NCBI GenBank assembly: GCA_947460445.1
Contig: CANHHS010000009.1
Location: 1-21,784 of the forward strand
Direction of reading: 5' to 3'
DNA: 21,784 nt
From: Opitutia bacterium
Lineage (GTDB): Bacteria; Verrucomicrobiota; Verrucomicrobiia; Opitutales; UBA953
Shown here piece after piece: positions 7,758 through 15,675 of this stretch (the stretch's first letter is position 1; every line of letters begins with the position of its first letter). The translations under genes were made by a program, and so were the position numbers. Under the pieces are notes generated by a model. It worked only from the letters and a program-made list of their open reading frames with translations, had not been told where the DNA came from and did no database searches.

Positions 7758-8513
7758 TTAAGGCTGCGCGGGGGCGTCTAAGGAGCGCGGCGGGGTGACG
7801 CCCCATACGGCTTCGACGGCTTCTTCACGAACCCACCCGATTTGTCCGCCTGAAAGCTCGACACGAACGTGCCCATTGAGGCGTCGCTGTGTACGTACAA
7901 CGTCACCTTCGCCGAGAGGCGCAAGGTATTCGCCGAGTGCGGTAGGTGTTAACTTAAGATTTTCTTCGGTTAAGCGAACAATCGCTCGCTCGCGACTTGT
8001 CCATGTCCCCCAGGCTCCTGGTATGCTAAGAACCAGCAAGGTGAATGCCGTTAAAAGTAGTTTATGATGGGTGTCCGTCAGTTTTCTCCCGCGAAGGCGC
8101 GGCCAGGCCCACGTGAGTACTAAAACCCAGAATGACAAGAGAGTGAGTGCCGTCCACGTATCTGGGTTGAGTGTGGCGGCGTACTGTTCTTGCCAGGTTG
8201 GCCGGGGTCTTTCGACGCCACCGAGCGATGTCGCATGGAGGATCCCTGCACGCGCAACAGGGTCAGATGTGTCGAGTGAGAGCGCGCGCTCCCAGCATAC
8301 CATGGCTCGGCCGCGCCTTCCTAATCGCCACTCGGCATTACCCATCGCAGATAATCGTGCAGCCGAGACGCCATCTTCCGCGAGCAGTGTCGACCAATTT
8401 TCAAGTGCGGTGGCTGAATCGCCTGCAAGGTAAGCTTCGCGGGCGACCGTGTCTCGATTTTGAACTGAAGCACCCGAAACAATCCCTGCTAGGAGTATGA
8501 GGATTAAGTGCAT
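7758..8513 (-). CDS. batE: BatE-like protein: signal peptide, TPR, two helices, SH3-like C-terminus
   Basis: This 251-residue protein begins with a signal or membrane segment (about 1-16). TPR-like helices follow at about 20-90, with the pattern A-E-W-R-L-G-R-R-G-R-A in the middle. Two transmembrane helices lie near 121-137 and 151-167. The C-terminal domain (about 181-238) resembles a bacterial SH3 fold, ending in GQIGWVREEAVEAVWG. TPR plus SH3 after batD is the arrangement described for BatE in bat (Bacteroides aerotolerance) operons. The assignment rests mostly on that context. The ATG at 8513 has GGAT eight bases upstream and overlaps the end of batD by ten bases. An ATG 27 bases further upstream is possible but less likely. 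Confidence 0.7.
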   Translation of the reverse strand: MHLILILLAGIVSGASVQNRDTVAREAYLAGDSATALENWSTLLAEDGVSAARLSAMGNAEWRLGRRGRAMVCWERALSLDTSDPVARAGILHATSLGGVERPRPTWQEQYAATLNPDTWTALTLLSFWVLVLTWAWPRLRGRKLTDTHHKLLLTAFTLLVLSIPGAWGTWTSRERAIVRLTEENLKLTPTALGEYLAPLGEGDVVRTQRRLNGHVRVELSGGQIGWVREEAVEAVWGVTPPRSLDAPAQP

Positions 8514-10195
8514 AGCCGATCCTCCATTTGTCTTAAGCAACGCTCGATATCCCCGTGCAAATTCAAAGTCTCAGCGGCCATTGTGCCGCCAAAGCGCGTG
8601 CCATCTGCTCGCCGGAAAATTGCTCGAACGCTTGTAGGCGTTATCAGGTCAGGCATGGCACGTAGAATGTCTTCGGCAGTAAGCGCGACATCTGTTGCCT
8701 CCACCAGCGGAGCGGCACCTGCCCGCAAGGCCATGACGCCTGCATGGGCGTGAGCATCATTGTCGCCATTGCGCTCTGCTTTTCGCATGAGACGCCGAGC
8801 TTTGCGTAAAGCAGTAAGTGCTAGACGGCGGCGTAAAATCTCCGGATGGCGTTTTAGCCAGTCGCGTCGAGCAGACCAAATCAGCGCTCCTGCGAGTAAG
8901 CTCAAGAGTCCAACCTGCGACCAAAGTAGTGTATAAGGCTGAGCCAGTAAATTCTGGCGCGTGTGTGTACTGCCTGTGGTTGGTTCTGGGTTGAGTAACT
9001 CGGTAGCTCGTTGGGCTGCTTTTTCAGTAGCTCCGATAGCCGCACCAGGGTCGACTGCAACCAACTCAACTTTTTCAGGCGCCTGTCCGGTTACGGTGAC
9101 GTCTTGCGGTGCAAACTCAATACGCTCGTACGCTTTGGTTTCAGGATTAAAGAAGCTCAGTCGTATCGCCGGTGTTTTAAGGCTTCCAGGCATTCGCGGA
9201 ATTAAGGTGTAACTGAACGTGCGTTGATTGTCTTTGCGCATGCCCCGCGGTTTATCGTTGGCTGGCATTACATCCCAGAGGTCACCATGGGGGACTTCGG
9301 GGGCGAGAATGCGATCAAGGTTTACGTTGCCTGTAACGGTTATCGAAAGGTTGATAGGCTCGCCGATGCCTGGCTTAGAATTTGATAGGCTCACAGGTCC
9401 TGCAACGAGAGGGCCTACGGCGCCGTTCCAGTCTGCTGGCCGGTTCTTTTCAGGAACGTGGGCCACCTTAATTTTCCGAGAGAAGCTGAAAGGTCTATCC
9501 CTGTTTAACTGTCCAGCGTCTTGATTCATTTCGACAAACATCATGCCGCTAAGGCGAACGTCGACTTCCCCTGCTTGTGTTGGCGTGAGTTCGATGGCCG
9601 CAATTTTAGAATTCTCAGAAGTTGAGCCGTTATCTTCTACATCGCGATTCATAACAGTGCTACGCGACTTGATAGATTCTGCGCGCGATTCGATTCCGTA
9701 AAATCCTGTAATGCGTTCGGTAGTGCCGTTTTTGAAATGAATGAGTGCTCGGATGGTTTCGCCCACGTAGAAAGTTCGCTCAGGCATCTCTAGGCTGGCC
9801 TTTGCAAAGCCCTGCGGTGTACCGGCTTTATTTGCCTTAACATAGAACCGCGTTTCCGGAATTTCGATTTTTCGAACAGAGAACGTTGCCGTAAATCCAG
9901 GAATACGGTGTTCGCCGGGTGTTTCTGGGGCGACGCCGCTAATAAGCAGGGTGCAGGTGTTTCCGGTGGAGAAGCGTTGGCCGCTAAACCGTAGAGGTAT
10001 GAATTCGAGAGCGGGAAGCTCAGAGGCAATGCGCAAGACTGGCCCTGCAAAGTCGCCTTCAGAGGTCACGGTGATCTCCATTCGGAAAGGCTCACCAGGT
10101 CCTAGGTTGTCTGGCGTAATTTTAGTCGTGACGGTGTCGGCCGCTTGGCTGAGCAAGGGCACGAGCAACCAGAGCCATGTGCAAATCTTGCGCAT
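8504..10195 (-). CDS. batD: BatD-like protein (BatD/oxygen tolerance family)
   Basis: This is an envelope protein of 563 residues with a clear signal peptide (about 1-18, ending in a Q-A-A site). It has a long region of beta-sandwich character containing repeated 'PGEPF', 'VGETI' and 'GEPINLSITVTGN' phrases typical of the oxygen-tolerance BatD family. A single transmembrane helix lies near 420-441 and a basic cytoplasmic tail follows. The likely topology puts the large N-terminal part in the periplasm. The frame is open to 10303, but the ATG at 10195 gives the signal peptide directly and follows the batC stop by one base. No enzymatic motif is visible, and its molecular role is not established in the family. 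Confidence 0.82.
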   Translation of the reverse strand: MRKICTWLWLLVPLLSQAADTVTTKITPDNLGPGEPFRMEITVTSEGDFAGPVLRIASELPALEFIPLRFSGQRFSTGNTCTLLISGVAPETPGEHRIPGFTATFSVRKIEIPETRFYVKANKAGTPQGFAKASLEMPERTFYVGETIRALIHFKNGTTERITGFYGIESRAESIKSRSTVMNRDVEDNGSTSENSKIAAIELTPTQAGEVDVRLSGMMFVEMNQDAGQLNRDRPFSFSRKIKVAHVPEKNRPADWNGAVGPLVAGPVSLSNSKPGIGEPINLSITVTGNVNLDRILAPEVPHGDLWDVMPANDKPRGMRKDNQRTFSYTLIPRMPGSLKTPAIRLSFFNPETKAYERIEFAPQDVTVTGQAPEKVELVAVDPGAAIGATEKAAQRATELLNPEPTTGSTHTRQNLLAQPYTLLWSQVGLLSLLAGALIWSARRDWLKRHPEILRRRLALTALRKARRLMRKAERNGDNDAHAHAGVMALRAGAAPLVEATDVALTAEDILRAMPDLITPTSVRAIFRRADGTRFGGTMAAETLNLHGDIERCLRQMEDRLCT

Positions 10196-10196
10196 C

Positions 10197-11159
10197 TCAG
10201 TAATCTTTACCCTTCCGCTCGCCTGGTTTCCCGGTGCCACCTTGGCCGCCTTTGCCGCCCGTTGTCGACATCTTGCGTCCGAGCTCATCACGCAATGACT
10301 CAAGGGTGCTGCGGGCTTCTTGATCGGTCATCTTGCCTTCATCGCCTTCTTCCGACTTTTGATTACCACTTCCTGCCTTCGGCTTTTTGCCCTGACCAAA
10401 GTCGTCATCTTCGTCGCCATCTCCTTCGCCTTCGGGAAGTTTTTCAGGCGGAATGCGCTTAATAAGTTCAGTGATAGCTTTACGAAGCTCGTCGAGTTTT
10501 TTACGTTGGTCACTCTGTGCCTCTTGTAGGGCCTCTGTCTCGCGTCGGAGTTGGCGGAGCAGTTCTTCAATGCGTTCCGCATTTGTTTTGGCATCGACGT
10601 CCGATGTATTTAATTCGACGGCACCGCGAAAGTCTCCGACGGACCGGGTCCAAGCACTATTCACGGATCCGCGTTGATTGAGTTGTTTATCTGCCTCTGG
10701 AATAGAGGTCTTCTTCATCGTCTTATATGTATTGATGCCCGAAGAGAGTGCAGAAATTGCGGGAACATAATCAGGCTCACGCTTTTCAGCTTTCGCCTTA
10801 TCAAGGTACTTAATCATATCCTCGATGTCCGAGATGTCTGCGTCGGCGGCCTCAACATAAGAGCGAGCGATGGAAACGTCAGTGACTTCGCCCTTGGTTT
10901 TGCCTCCCAATATCGCACGGCCTTTACCAAAGCGCACGTGGCCGAGGTTGTGTAATGTGTTGGGGCGAAGCTTGTCTTGATCCCGTGCCAGCGACGCACG
11001 CAGAGCGTCTTCGGAACCTGTAAGTTCGTTGTCCGCTAGTCGTTGCGTGCCGAGATTATGTAATTCTCGTGCATCGAGTTCGGAGAACTCAGCCTGTGCG
11101 CCATTATCCACAGCGAAAGCTGTGATGAATCCCAGAAGGAAAATGAAGACAGATTTCAT
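10197..11159 (-). CDS. batC: BatC-like TPR protein
   Basis: The 320 residues start with a signal peptide (about 1-23). Degenerate TPR units follow, such as LHNLGTQRLADNELTGSEDALRASL (33-57, given here as a region) and another at about 69-85, with a third near 168-200. A charged coiled-coil segment spans about 195-235. The C-terminal tail is low complexity, first acidic (about 243-254) and then Gly/Lys-rich (300-320). This combination, between batB and batD, fits BatC, a periplasmic scaffold protein. The start ATG overlaps the batB stop in ATGA, indicating translational coupling. It could equally be called a generic TPR protein, since the sequence alone has no diagnostic motif. Confidence 0.75.
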   Translation of the reverse strand: MKSVFIFLLGFITAFAVDNGAQAEFSELDARELHNLGTQRLADNELTGSEDALRASLARDQDKLRPNTLHNLGHVRFGKGRAILGGKTKGEVTDVSIARSYVEAADADISDIEDMIKYLDKAKAEKREPDYVPAISALSSGINTYKTMKKTSIPEADKQLNQRGSVNSAWTRSVGDFRGAVELNTSDVDAKTNAERIEELLRQLRRETEALQEAQSDQRKKLDELRKAITELIKRIPPEKLPEGEGDGDEDDDFGQGKKPKAGSGNQKSEEGDEGKMTDQEARSTLESLRDELGRKMSTTGGKGGQGGTGKPGERKGKDY

Positions 11160-12160
11160 TGGGTTCGGCGGGTGGAGATGAGGGTTTCAATGACGAGAAG
11201 GAGTAGGGCGGCGATGACGAATACGTCTTCGCGGGGGACTCCTCGCCGCGTTGAATTTGCAGAATCTGTCCCGGCTTGAATGGCAAGCCGCAAGGCTTCC
11301 ATGCCTTCGCCAGCTTGGCCGAGGCGAACGTAGCGTCCGCCTGAGGCGGCCGAGACTTTTGTTAAGGTCGCTTCATCGAGTCGGCTCGTGACAGCATTGC
11401 CTTCGGCGTCTCGCAGGGCGTCGGGAAGGCCCGTTGGCCCGACCACAGTAATTTGTCCGCCGGTGGGAGTCCCCACTCCGACGGTGTGAACCACGAGGCC
11501 TTTTCGTTTGAGTTTGCCGGCGGCTTCCACGCCGCCTGCTTCAAGGTCTTCGCCGTCTGTTAATAGAATAACGAGTTTCCGATTTCGGTTAGCGGCAAAA
11601 GCCCCTTCCGCTTCTTCAAGTGCACGGGCAATGTCTGTACCTGAGACAGGAATCGATCGTGTATCTGTTTCCGTTAACGTCCGGAAGAAAGAGTCATAGT
11701 CGCGGGTAAGCGGACACTGCAAGAATGCCTGCCCTGAGAATGCAACTAACCCCACGCTGCCGGTGCCTTTTCTGCGGACAAAAGAGCTGATAGAGCTTTT
11801 GGCGCGCTCGAGTCGTGAAGGTCGCATGTCTTTGACCAACATTGACCGAGATGTATCGAGAACAAAGACGACGTCCTCCGCTTGTGACGTCGCTTGGCTG
11901 ACCTCCACTCCCCAGCGCGGGCCTGCGAGGGCGACGCCGATGAGCAGCGCTGCTAGGCAAATCATAACTTCTTTCGTCACGCGTCGGCTGGTGGAATCAT
12001 TGCGCCCTGCGCGCGCCAGCATGCGCTCGGAGATAAATCGACTTAAGGCACCGAGCCTGCGGTGCGCGCCGAACCTGAGTAGCCCAAAGGTAACGGCTAT
12101 GGCAGGAGCGATGAGCCAAAGCACCCAAGGACGTAGTAGATGTGGGTCAGTAAAGTCCAT
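11156..12160 (-). CDS. batB: BatB-like von Willebrand factor A domain membrane protein
   Basis: The 334-residue protein has an N-terminal BatA-type membrane region with helices at about 11-30 and 64-80. It carries a von Willebrand A domain with an intact metal-ion-dependent adhesion site: DTSRS (102-106), a downstream VSGTD threonine, and LLTDGED. A helix near the C-terminus closes the domain. Intact MIDAS residues predict a divalent cation and protein partners. It parallels the next gene upstream (batA), so the pair probably arose by duplication. The ATG at 12160 is two bases after the batA stop. An upstream ATG at 12235 would overlap batA and is rejected. The family is associated with aerotolerance in Bacteroides. 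Confidence 0.88.
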   Translation of the reverse strand: MDFTDPHLLRPWVLWLIAPAIAVTFGLLRFGAHRRLGALSRFISERMLARAGRNDSTSRRVTKEVMICLAALLIGVALAGPRWGVEVSQATSQAEDVVFVLDTSRSMLVKDMRPSRLERAKSSISSFVRRKGTGSVGLVAFSGQAFLQCPLTRDYDSFFRTLTETDTRSIPVSGTDIARALEEAEGAFAANRNRKLVILLTDGEDLEAGGVEAAGKLKRKGLVVHTVGVGTPTGGQITVVGPTGLPDALRDAEGNAVTSRLDEATLTKVSAASGGRYVRLGQAGEGMEALRLAIQAGTDSANSTRRGVPREDVFVIAALLLLVIETLISTRRTQ

Positions 12161-12162
12161 TC

Positions 12163-13212
12163 TCAGGGTGAGCGTGGGCGAAGTAGCGCCCAGATTATTT
12201 CGGCGAGAATAAAGAGTGCCCCTGCCGCAATCCACAGCGTTCGGTGGTCTTCGTAGCTAACAGATTCGCGAATGCGCACTTCAGTGCGCTCTAAGCGATC
12301 GATTTCAGAGTAAACTCGGCGCAGTTGTTCGCGATCGAGTGCACGGAAGAATTTCCCGCCACCGACTTTCGCCATCGTCTTTAGCATGTCGTAATTGGCC
12401 GGGTTAATTGTTTGCATGGGGATAGGGCGACCGAGCGGGTCATGCAAAATTTCACCCGTCTCCATGTTGAACTGTGGCAACATAGTTGGTTCATCTTTAC
12501 CGAGGCCGATAGTGTGAACGCGTATGCCCAAAGCTGCTGCTAATTCAGCGGAAGGAACCGGTAAAACCGCTTTACTTTGGTTGTCGTCGCCATCGGTGAG
12601 TAAGATGATCACCTTTGATGCACCCTTTGGGAGCGACTTCATCCGATCGACAGCCATCGCCATAGCATCGCCAATCGCGGTGCCGGTTTCTCGAATGGTG
12701 CCAATGTGCATGCGGCTCACGCCTTTCTCGATCCACTCTTTATTAATCGTTAGCGGGCTCAACAAATACGGTTTACCGGAGAAAACGACAGCACCGATGC
12801 GATCGTCTGGGCGGTTCTTAACGAAATCACTAATGACGAGTTTGGAGGCCATCCAGCGGGTGACTTCTTCATTGGATCGCCCCATGTCCAAGGCGTTCAT
12901 TGACCAGGAGAGGTCGATAACGAGGAAGACATCAATGCCTTCGGATTCGCGGTCGATTTCTTTGTTTGCGGTACGTGGTCCTGCAATCGCCACAATGAAG
13001 CATGCCGCTGCTAGCAGTCGGATAAACGGACGTAACCTACCTACCGCTTCGCGGACGGGCTTTCCAATGCCATCGAGCAGATTTGAATTTGGAAATAAGA
13101 GCGCTCCTGCTCGACCGGTTCGTCCTCGCAACCAAGCCCACAGGGGTAGTAGCGCTAGCAACAAGAGGGCTGCGGGTCTTTCAAATTCAAACCCAAGAGG
13201 CACAGTGTTCAT
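12163..13212 (-). CDS. batA: BatA-like von Willebrand factor A domain membrane protein
   Basis: This 349-residue protein has the layout of BatA. A first helix (about 14-29) precedes a second (about 64-78). A vWA domain follows with a complete MIDAS: DLSWS (100-104), a TGTAIGD threonine, and LLTDGDDN. A final helix lies near 327-343. Proteins of this type are predicted to interact with the neighbouring MoxR ATPase. The ATG at 13212 overlaps the preceding stop codon in ATGA. A start six codons earlier is open but less convincing. It is followed directly by batB, with which it shares architecture. Confidence 0.88.
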   Translation of the reverse strand: MNTVPLGFEFERPAALLLLALLPLWAWLRGRTGRAGALLFPNSNLLDGIGKPVREAVGRLRPFIRLLAAACFIVAIAGPRTANKEIDRESEGIDVFLVIDLSWSMNALDMGRSNEEVTRWMASKLVISDFVKNRPDDRIGAVVFSGKPYLLSPLTINKEWIEKGVSRMHIGTIRETGTAIGDAMAMAVDRMKSLPKGASKVIILLTDGDDNQSKAVLPVPSAELAAALGIRVHTIGLGKDEPTMLPQFNMETGEILHDPLGRPIPMQTINPANYDMLKTMAKVGGGKFFRALDREQLRRVYSEIDRLERTEVRIRESVSYEDHRTLWIAAGALFILAEIIWALLRPRSP

Positions 13213-13715
13213 GGCGTCACCTCCCTCCAAAGGGCTTGGCGTGCGAGCTCAAGCCTCGCAAAGGCTTCTTCTGCGAGTCGCGCAACTTCTTCGTGATCAT
13301 TTAACTCGCCTGCAAATTTCACACGATCGGCTGCGCGTAGCACACGCAAAATCGGATCCGCGCTCGTTGCTAAGACGGGTGAATGAATGATGGCCGCCGC
13401 AAGTTCTTGAGTGGTTAAGCCGATCGGTGCGTCCGCAGAGATGGCTGCGAGGTAATTGCGCAATGCGACAGCGGATAATTGACATGCTTGCGTATGACCT
13501 GCGGACCTTGCTGCCGACATTTGTTGGCGGAAGGCGAGTGCGGGGTTTGCGCGTGTAGCACGTTTGCGACGCAAAAAGTAAATCAGTGCACCTAAGAGTA
13601 GGGCGCTGATGCCTGCATAAATGGAAAGCTCGACCCCGTGTGATTCTAGCCAGCTAGGCGGCACCTCGGGCTTGGGGCCGAGTAAGGTGAACTGTTCTGT
13701 CGTCGAACTGTTCAT
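13209..13715 (-). CDS. Small membrane protein of the bat cluster (DUF4381-like)
   Basis: This 168-residue protein has one transmembrane helix (about 29-48) followed by a basic stretch and a helical cytoplasmic domain of about 110 residues. A protein of this size and design commonly lies between the DUF58 gene and batA in MoxR/Bat clusters, where the DUF4381 family is annotated. I recognise it by context more than by motif, so the family name is tentative. Both ends are coupled by ATGA overlaps: its start with the DUF58 stop (13712-13715) and its stop with the batA start. No enzymatic motif is visible. A role as an anchor or adaptor for the vWA proteins is inference. Confidence 0.6.
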   Translation of the reverse strand: MNSSTTEQFTLLGPKPEVPPSWLESHGVELSIYAGISALLLGALIYFLRRKRATRANPALAFRQQMSAARSAGHTQACQLSAVALRNYLAAISADAPIGLTTQELAAAIIHSPVLATSADPILRVLRAADRVKFAGELNDHEEVARLAEEAFARLELARQALWREVTP

Positions 13716-14620
13716 CGGCGTTTGCGACGGCGTTCGAAGAACCGTGAAAGTGCAGGCGCGATCGCCGTTGATTGTTCCAGGCGAGTAGCATCAACGCCTG
13801 CGCGCGTGAGAGCCGCTTCGGTTTCCATGAGGCGTGCTTGAGATAGTTGCGCGAATTTTTCCCGGACACTTGCCGACGAAGTGTTCACTTCAGTGATGAC
13901 GCCTGTTTCTGCATCTTCGAGTGCGAGTATGCCTGCATCTGGCAACGTCCGGGTACGTGCATCGACGAGGTGCATGCAGGCAACGTCGTGCCGTGTATTC
14001 AGTTCACTCAGTGCCGTAATCATGGCTTCAGGGCCTTCGCTGCCTGCTAAGAAGTCAGATATAACAAAAACGGCTGATCGTCTTTTGACGGCACGGGCGA
14101 GTCGTCGGAGTGGTTTTACAAATGCAGTCTTACGAGATTTTGCTGGGTAGAGCAGGATGTCGCGGACAATGCGCAGTACATGACGGCGCCCTTTGCGAGC
14201 GGGCACCCAACATTCAGCTCCGTCGCTAAAGAGCAGCAGGCCGACTTTATCGCCTACCTTGAGGGCAGAAACCGCCAGGGTTGCAGCGACTTCCGCTGCG
14301 CGCTCGCGGGTGGATTGCTCGCCCGAACCAAAGTCGGCAGACCCTGAGACATCAACCGCAAGGATCATGGTTAACTCGCGTTCCTCGCGGTGAAGTCGAA
14401 TGAATGCTCGGCCGGTACGTGCCGTTACATTCCAGTCGATCGAGCGCACATCGTCGCCAGGAACGTATTCACGAAGTTCTTCAAAATCTGTGCCGCGACC
14501 TTTGAAGCTAGAGAGATACGCACCCACCATGGCGTCATTAACGAGTCGTGCTGCCACGAGCTCCACGCGCCGTGCGCGGCGGAGTGCGTCTTGCGGACTG
14601 CTCGTTAGGGTGGACTCCAC
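13712..14620 (-). CDS. DUF58 domain protein (vWA-like), MoxR partner
   Basis: This 302-residue soluble protein contains the DUF58 core. GRGTDFEELREYVPGDDVR (42-59) is followed by IDWNVTARTGRAF (about 61-73) and EERELTMILAVDVSGS (79-94). The last of these is a degenerate vWA MIDAS. DUF58 proteins nearly always accompany MoxR ATPases and may act as their substrate-recognition partners. The start is GTG at 14620: it keeps the helical N-terminus that precedes the DUF58 motif, and an in-frame TAA lies four codons upstream. It follows moxR by 20 bases and overlaps the next gene in ATGA. Confidence 0.9.
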   Translation of the reverse strand: MESTLTSSPQDALRRARRVELVAARLVNDAMVGAYLSSFKGRGTDFEELREYVPGDDVRSIDWNVTARTGRAFIRLHREERELTMILAVDVSGSADFGSGEQSTRERAAEVAATLAVSALKVGDKVGLLLFSDGAECWVPARKGRRHVLRIVRDILLYPAKSRKTAFVKPLRRLARAVKRRSAVFVISDFLAGSEGPEAMITALSELNTRHDVACMHLVDARTRTLPDAGILALEDAETGVITEVNTSSASVREKFAQLSQARLMETEAALTRAGVDATRLEQSTAIAPALSRFFERRRKRR

Positions 14621-14640
14621 GCGAATGCGTTAGCCAGGGA

Positions 14641-15600
14641 TCAGGGGACGCGCACTGTATCGAGCACGCGGCGAACAATAGTGTCAGCATCGACACCCTC
14701 CGCGTCCGCTTCATAGGTCAAGATAAGCCGGTGACGGAGTACGTCAGGGGCAAGATCCTTGACGTCCTGAGGAATAACGTGGTCTCGGCCTTGTAAGAAT
14801 GCCCAAGCTTTTGCTGCGAGGGTAAGATTAATGGTGGCACGGGGCGAAGCGCCGAATTGAACAAGCCCGCGCAAGTCAGGTCCGCCGGGTTCTTGTCCGC
14901 GTGTGGCCAGCACAAGGGACACAATGTAGTCGCGAATAGAGTCCGTCACGCGGACAGCGTCTACCTGGCGACGTGCTTCCAGAATATCTTCGAGGGTGAT
15001 GACAGGTTCGACATCCAGCTTTGGAGCGGTCGTTGCCATTGCATCTAAAATCTTCCGCTCTTCTTCACGGGTCGGGTAACCAATGTTGAGCTTCAACATG
15101 AACCGGTCGACCTGAGCTTCAGGGAGAGGGTAGGTGCCTTCTTGGTCGATAGGGTTTTGTGTTGCGAGAACCAGGAACGGTGAAGGCAGGCGATGGGTCT
15201 CTCCGCCGAGTGTCACTTGGCGTTCTTGCATGGCTTCGAGAAGTGCCGACTGAACTTTTGCAGGCGCACGATTAATTTCATCTGCGAGCACTAAGTGAGC
15301 GAAGATGGGCCCTTTCTTGGCGTGGTACTCACCGTCTTTCGGATTATAGATAAGTGTGCCGACGATATCCGCGGGCAAAAGGTCGGGCGTGAATTGTACG
15401 CGCGAGAAATCAGCGCGGATGGCTTGAGCTAGCGTGCGTACGGAAAGTGTCTTGGCTAAGCCGGGTACGCCCTCAAGCAGGACGTGTCCGTTGGCAAGTA
15501 GACCAACGAGCAAGCGATCGACGAGGTATTGTTGGCCAACGATAACGCGGGCGACTTGCTCGCGAAGACGTGGGACCCAGTTGGAGGCGGAATGACTCAT
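14641..15600 (-). CDS. moxR: MoxR family AAA+ ATPase
   Basis: MoxR ATPases are chaperone-like AAA+ proteins working with vWA partners in the assembly or activation of complexes. The 319 residues show the Walker A motif GVPGLAKT (44-51) and Walker B LVLADE (103-108), followed by INRAPAKVQSALLEAMQERQ. The sensor-1 motif is TQNP (147-150), with EAQVDRF (161-167) carrying the arginine and a C-terminal lid domain after it. The GVPGLAKT form and the length are typical of MoxR. It is the first gene of the moxR-DUF58-bat cluster and lies 73 bases after pyrG. It has no Shine-Dalgarno sequence. Its upstream gap contains a spaced direct repeat. Confidence 0.94.
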   Translation of the reverse strand: MSHSASNWVPRLREQVARVIVGQQYLVDRLLVGLLANGHVLLEGVPGLAKTLSVRTLAQAIRADFSRVQFTPDLLPADIVGTLIYNPKDGEYHAKKGPIFAHLVLADEINRAPAKVQSALLEAMQERQVTLGGETHRLPSPFLVLATQNPIDQEGTYPLPEAQVDRFMLKLNIGYPTREEERKILDAMATTAPKLDVEPVITLEDILEARRQVDAVRVTDSIRDYIVSLVLATRGQEPGGPDLRGLVQFGASPRATINLTLAAKAWAFLQGRDHVIPQDVKDLAPDVLRHRLILTYEADAEGVDADTIVRRVLDTVRVP

Positions 15601-15637
15601 GATAGGTAAAATATTTGCGTGAAGCGGGGTTACTGGA

Positions 15638-15675
15638 GAGCGCTTCTAAATAAGAAATCTGTCTACCGAGCGCTT
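15638..15675. repeat. Direct repeat GAGCGCTT, 30-bp spacing, upstream of moxR
   Basis: GAGCGCTT occurs at 15638-15645 and again at 15668-15675. The units are offset by exactly 30 bases, about three helical turns. Each contains the palindrome AGCGCT, so the two can also pair with each other as a weak 6-bp RNA stem. The right copy overlaps the pyrG stop codon. The arrangement could be a pair of operator half-sites for the moxR-bat transcript or a weak processing hairpin. No promoter elements can be assigned with confidence. Confidence 0.3.

Noticed and set aside
12524..13390. A 288-codon plus-strand open frame
   Set aside because: It lies antisense to batA and the small membrane-protein gene, whose translations show clear vWA and membrane motifs. 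The plus-strand product has no recognisable domain, so it is a shadow frame.
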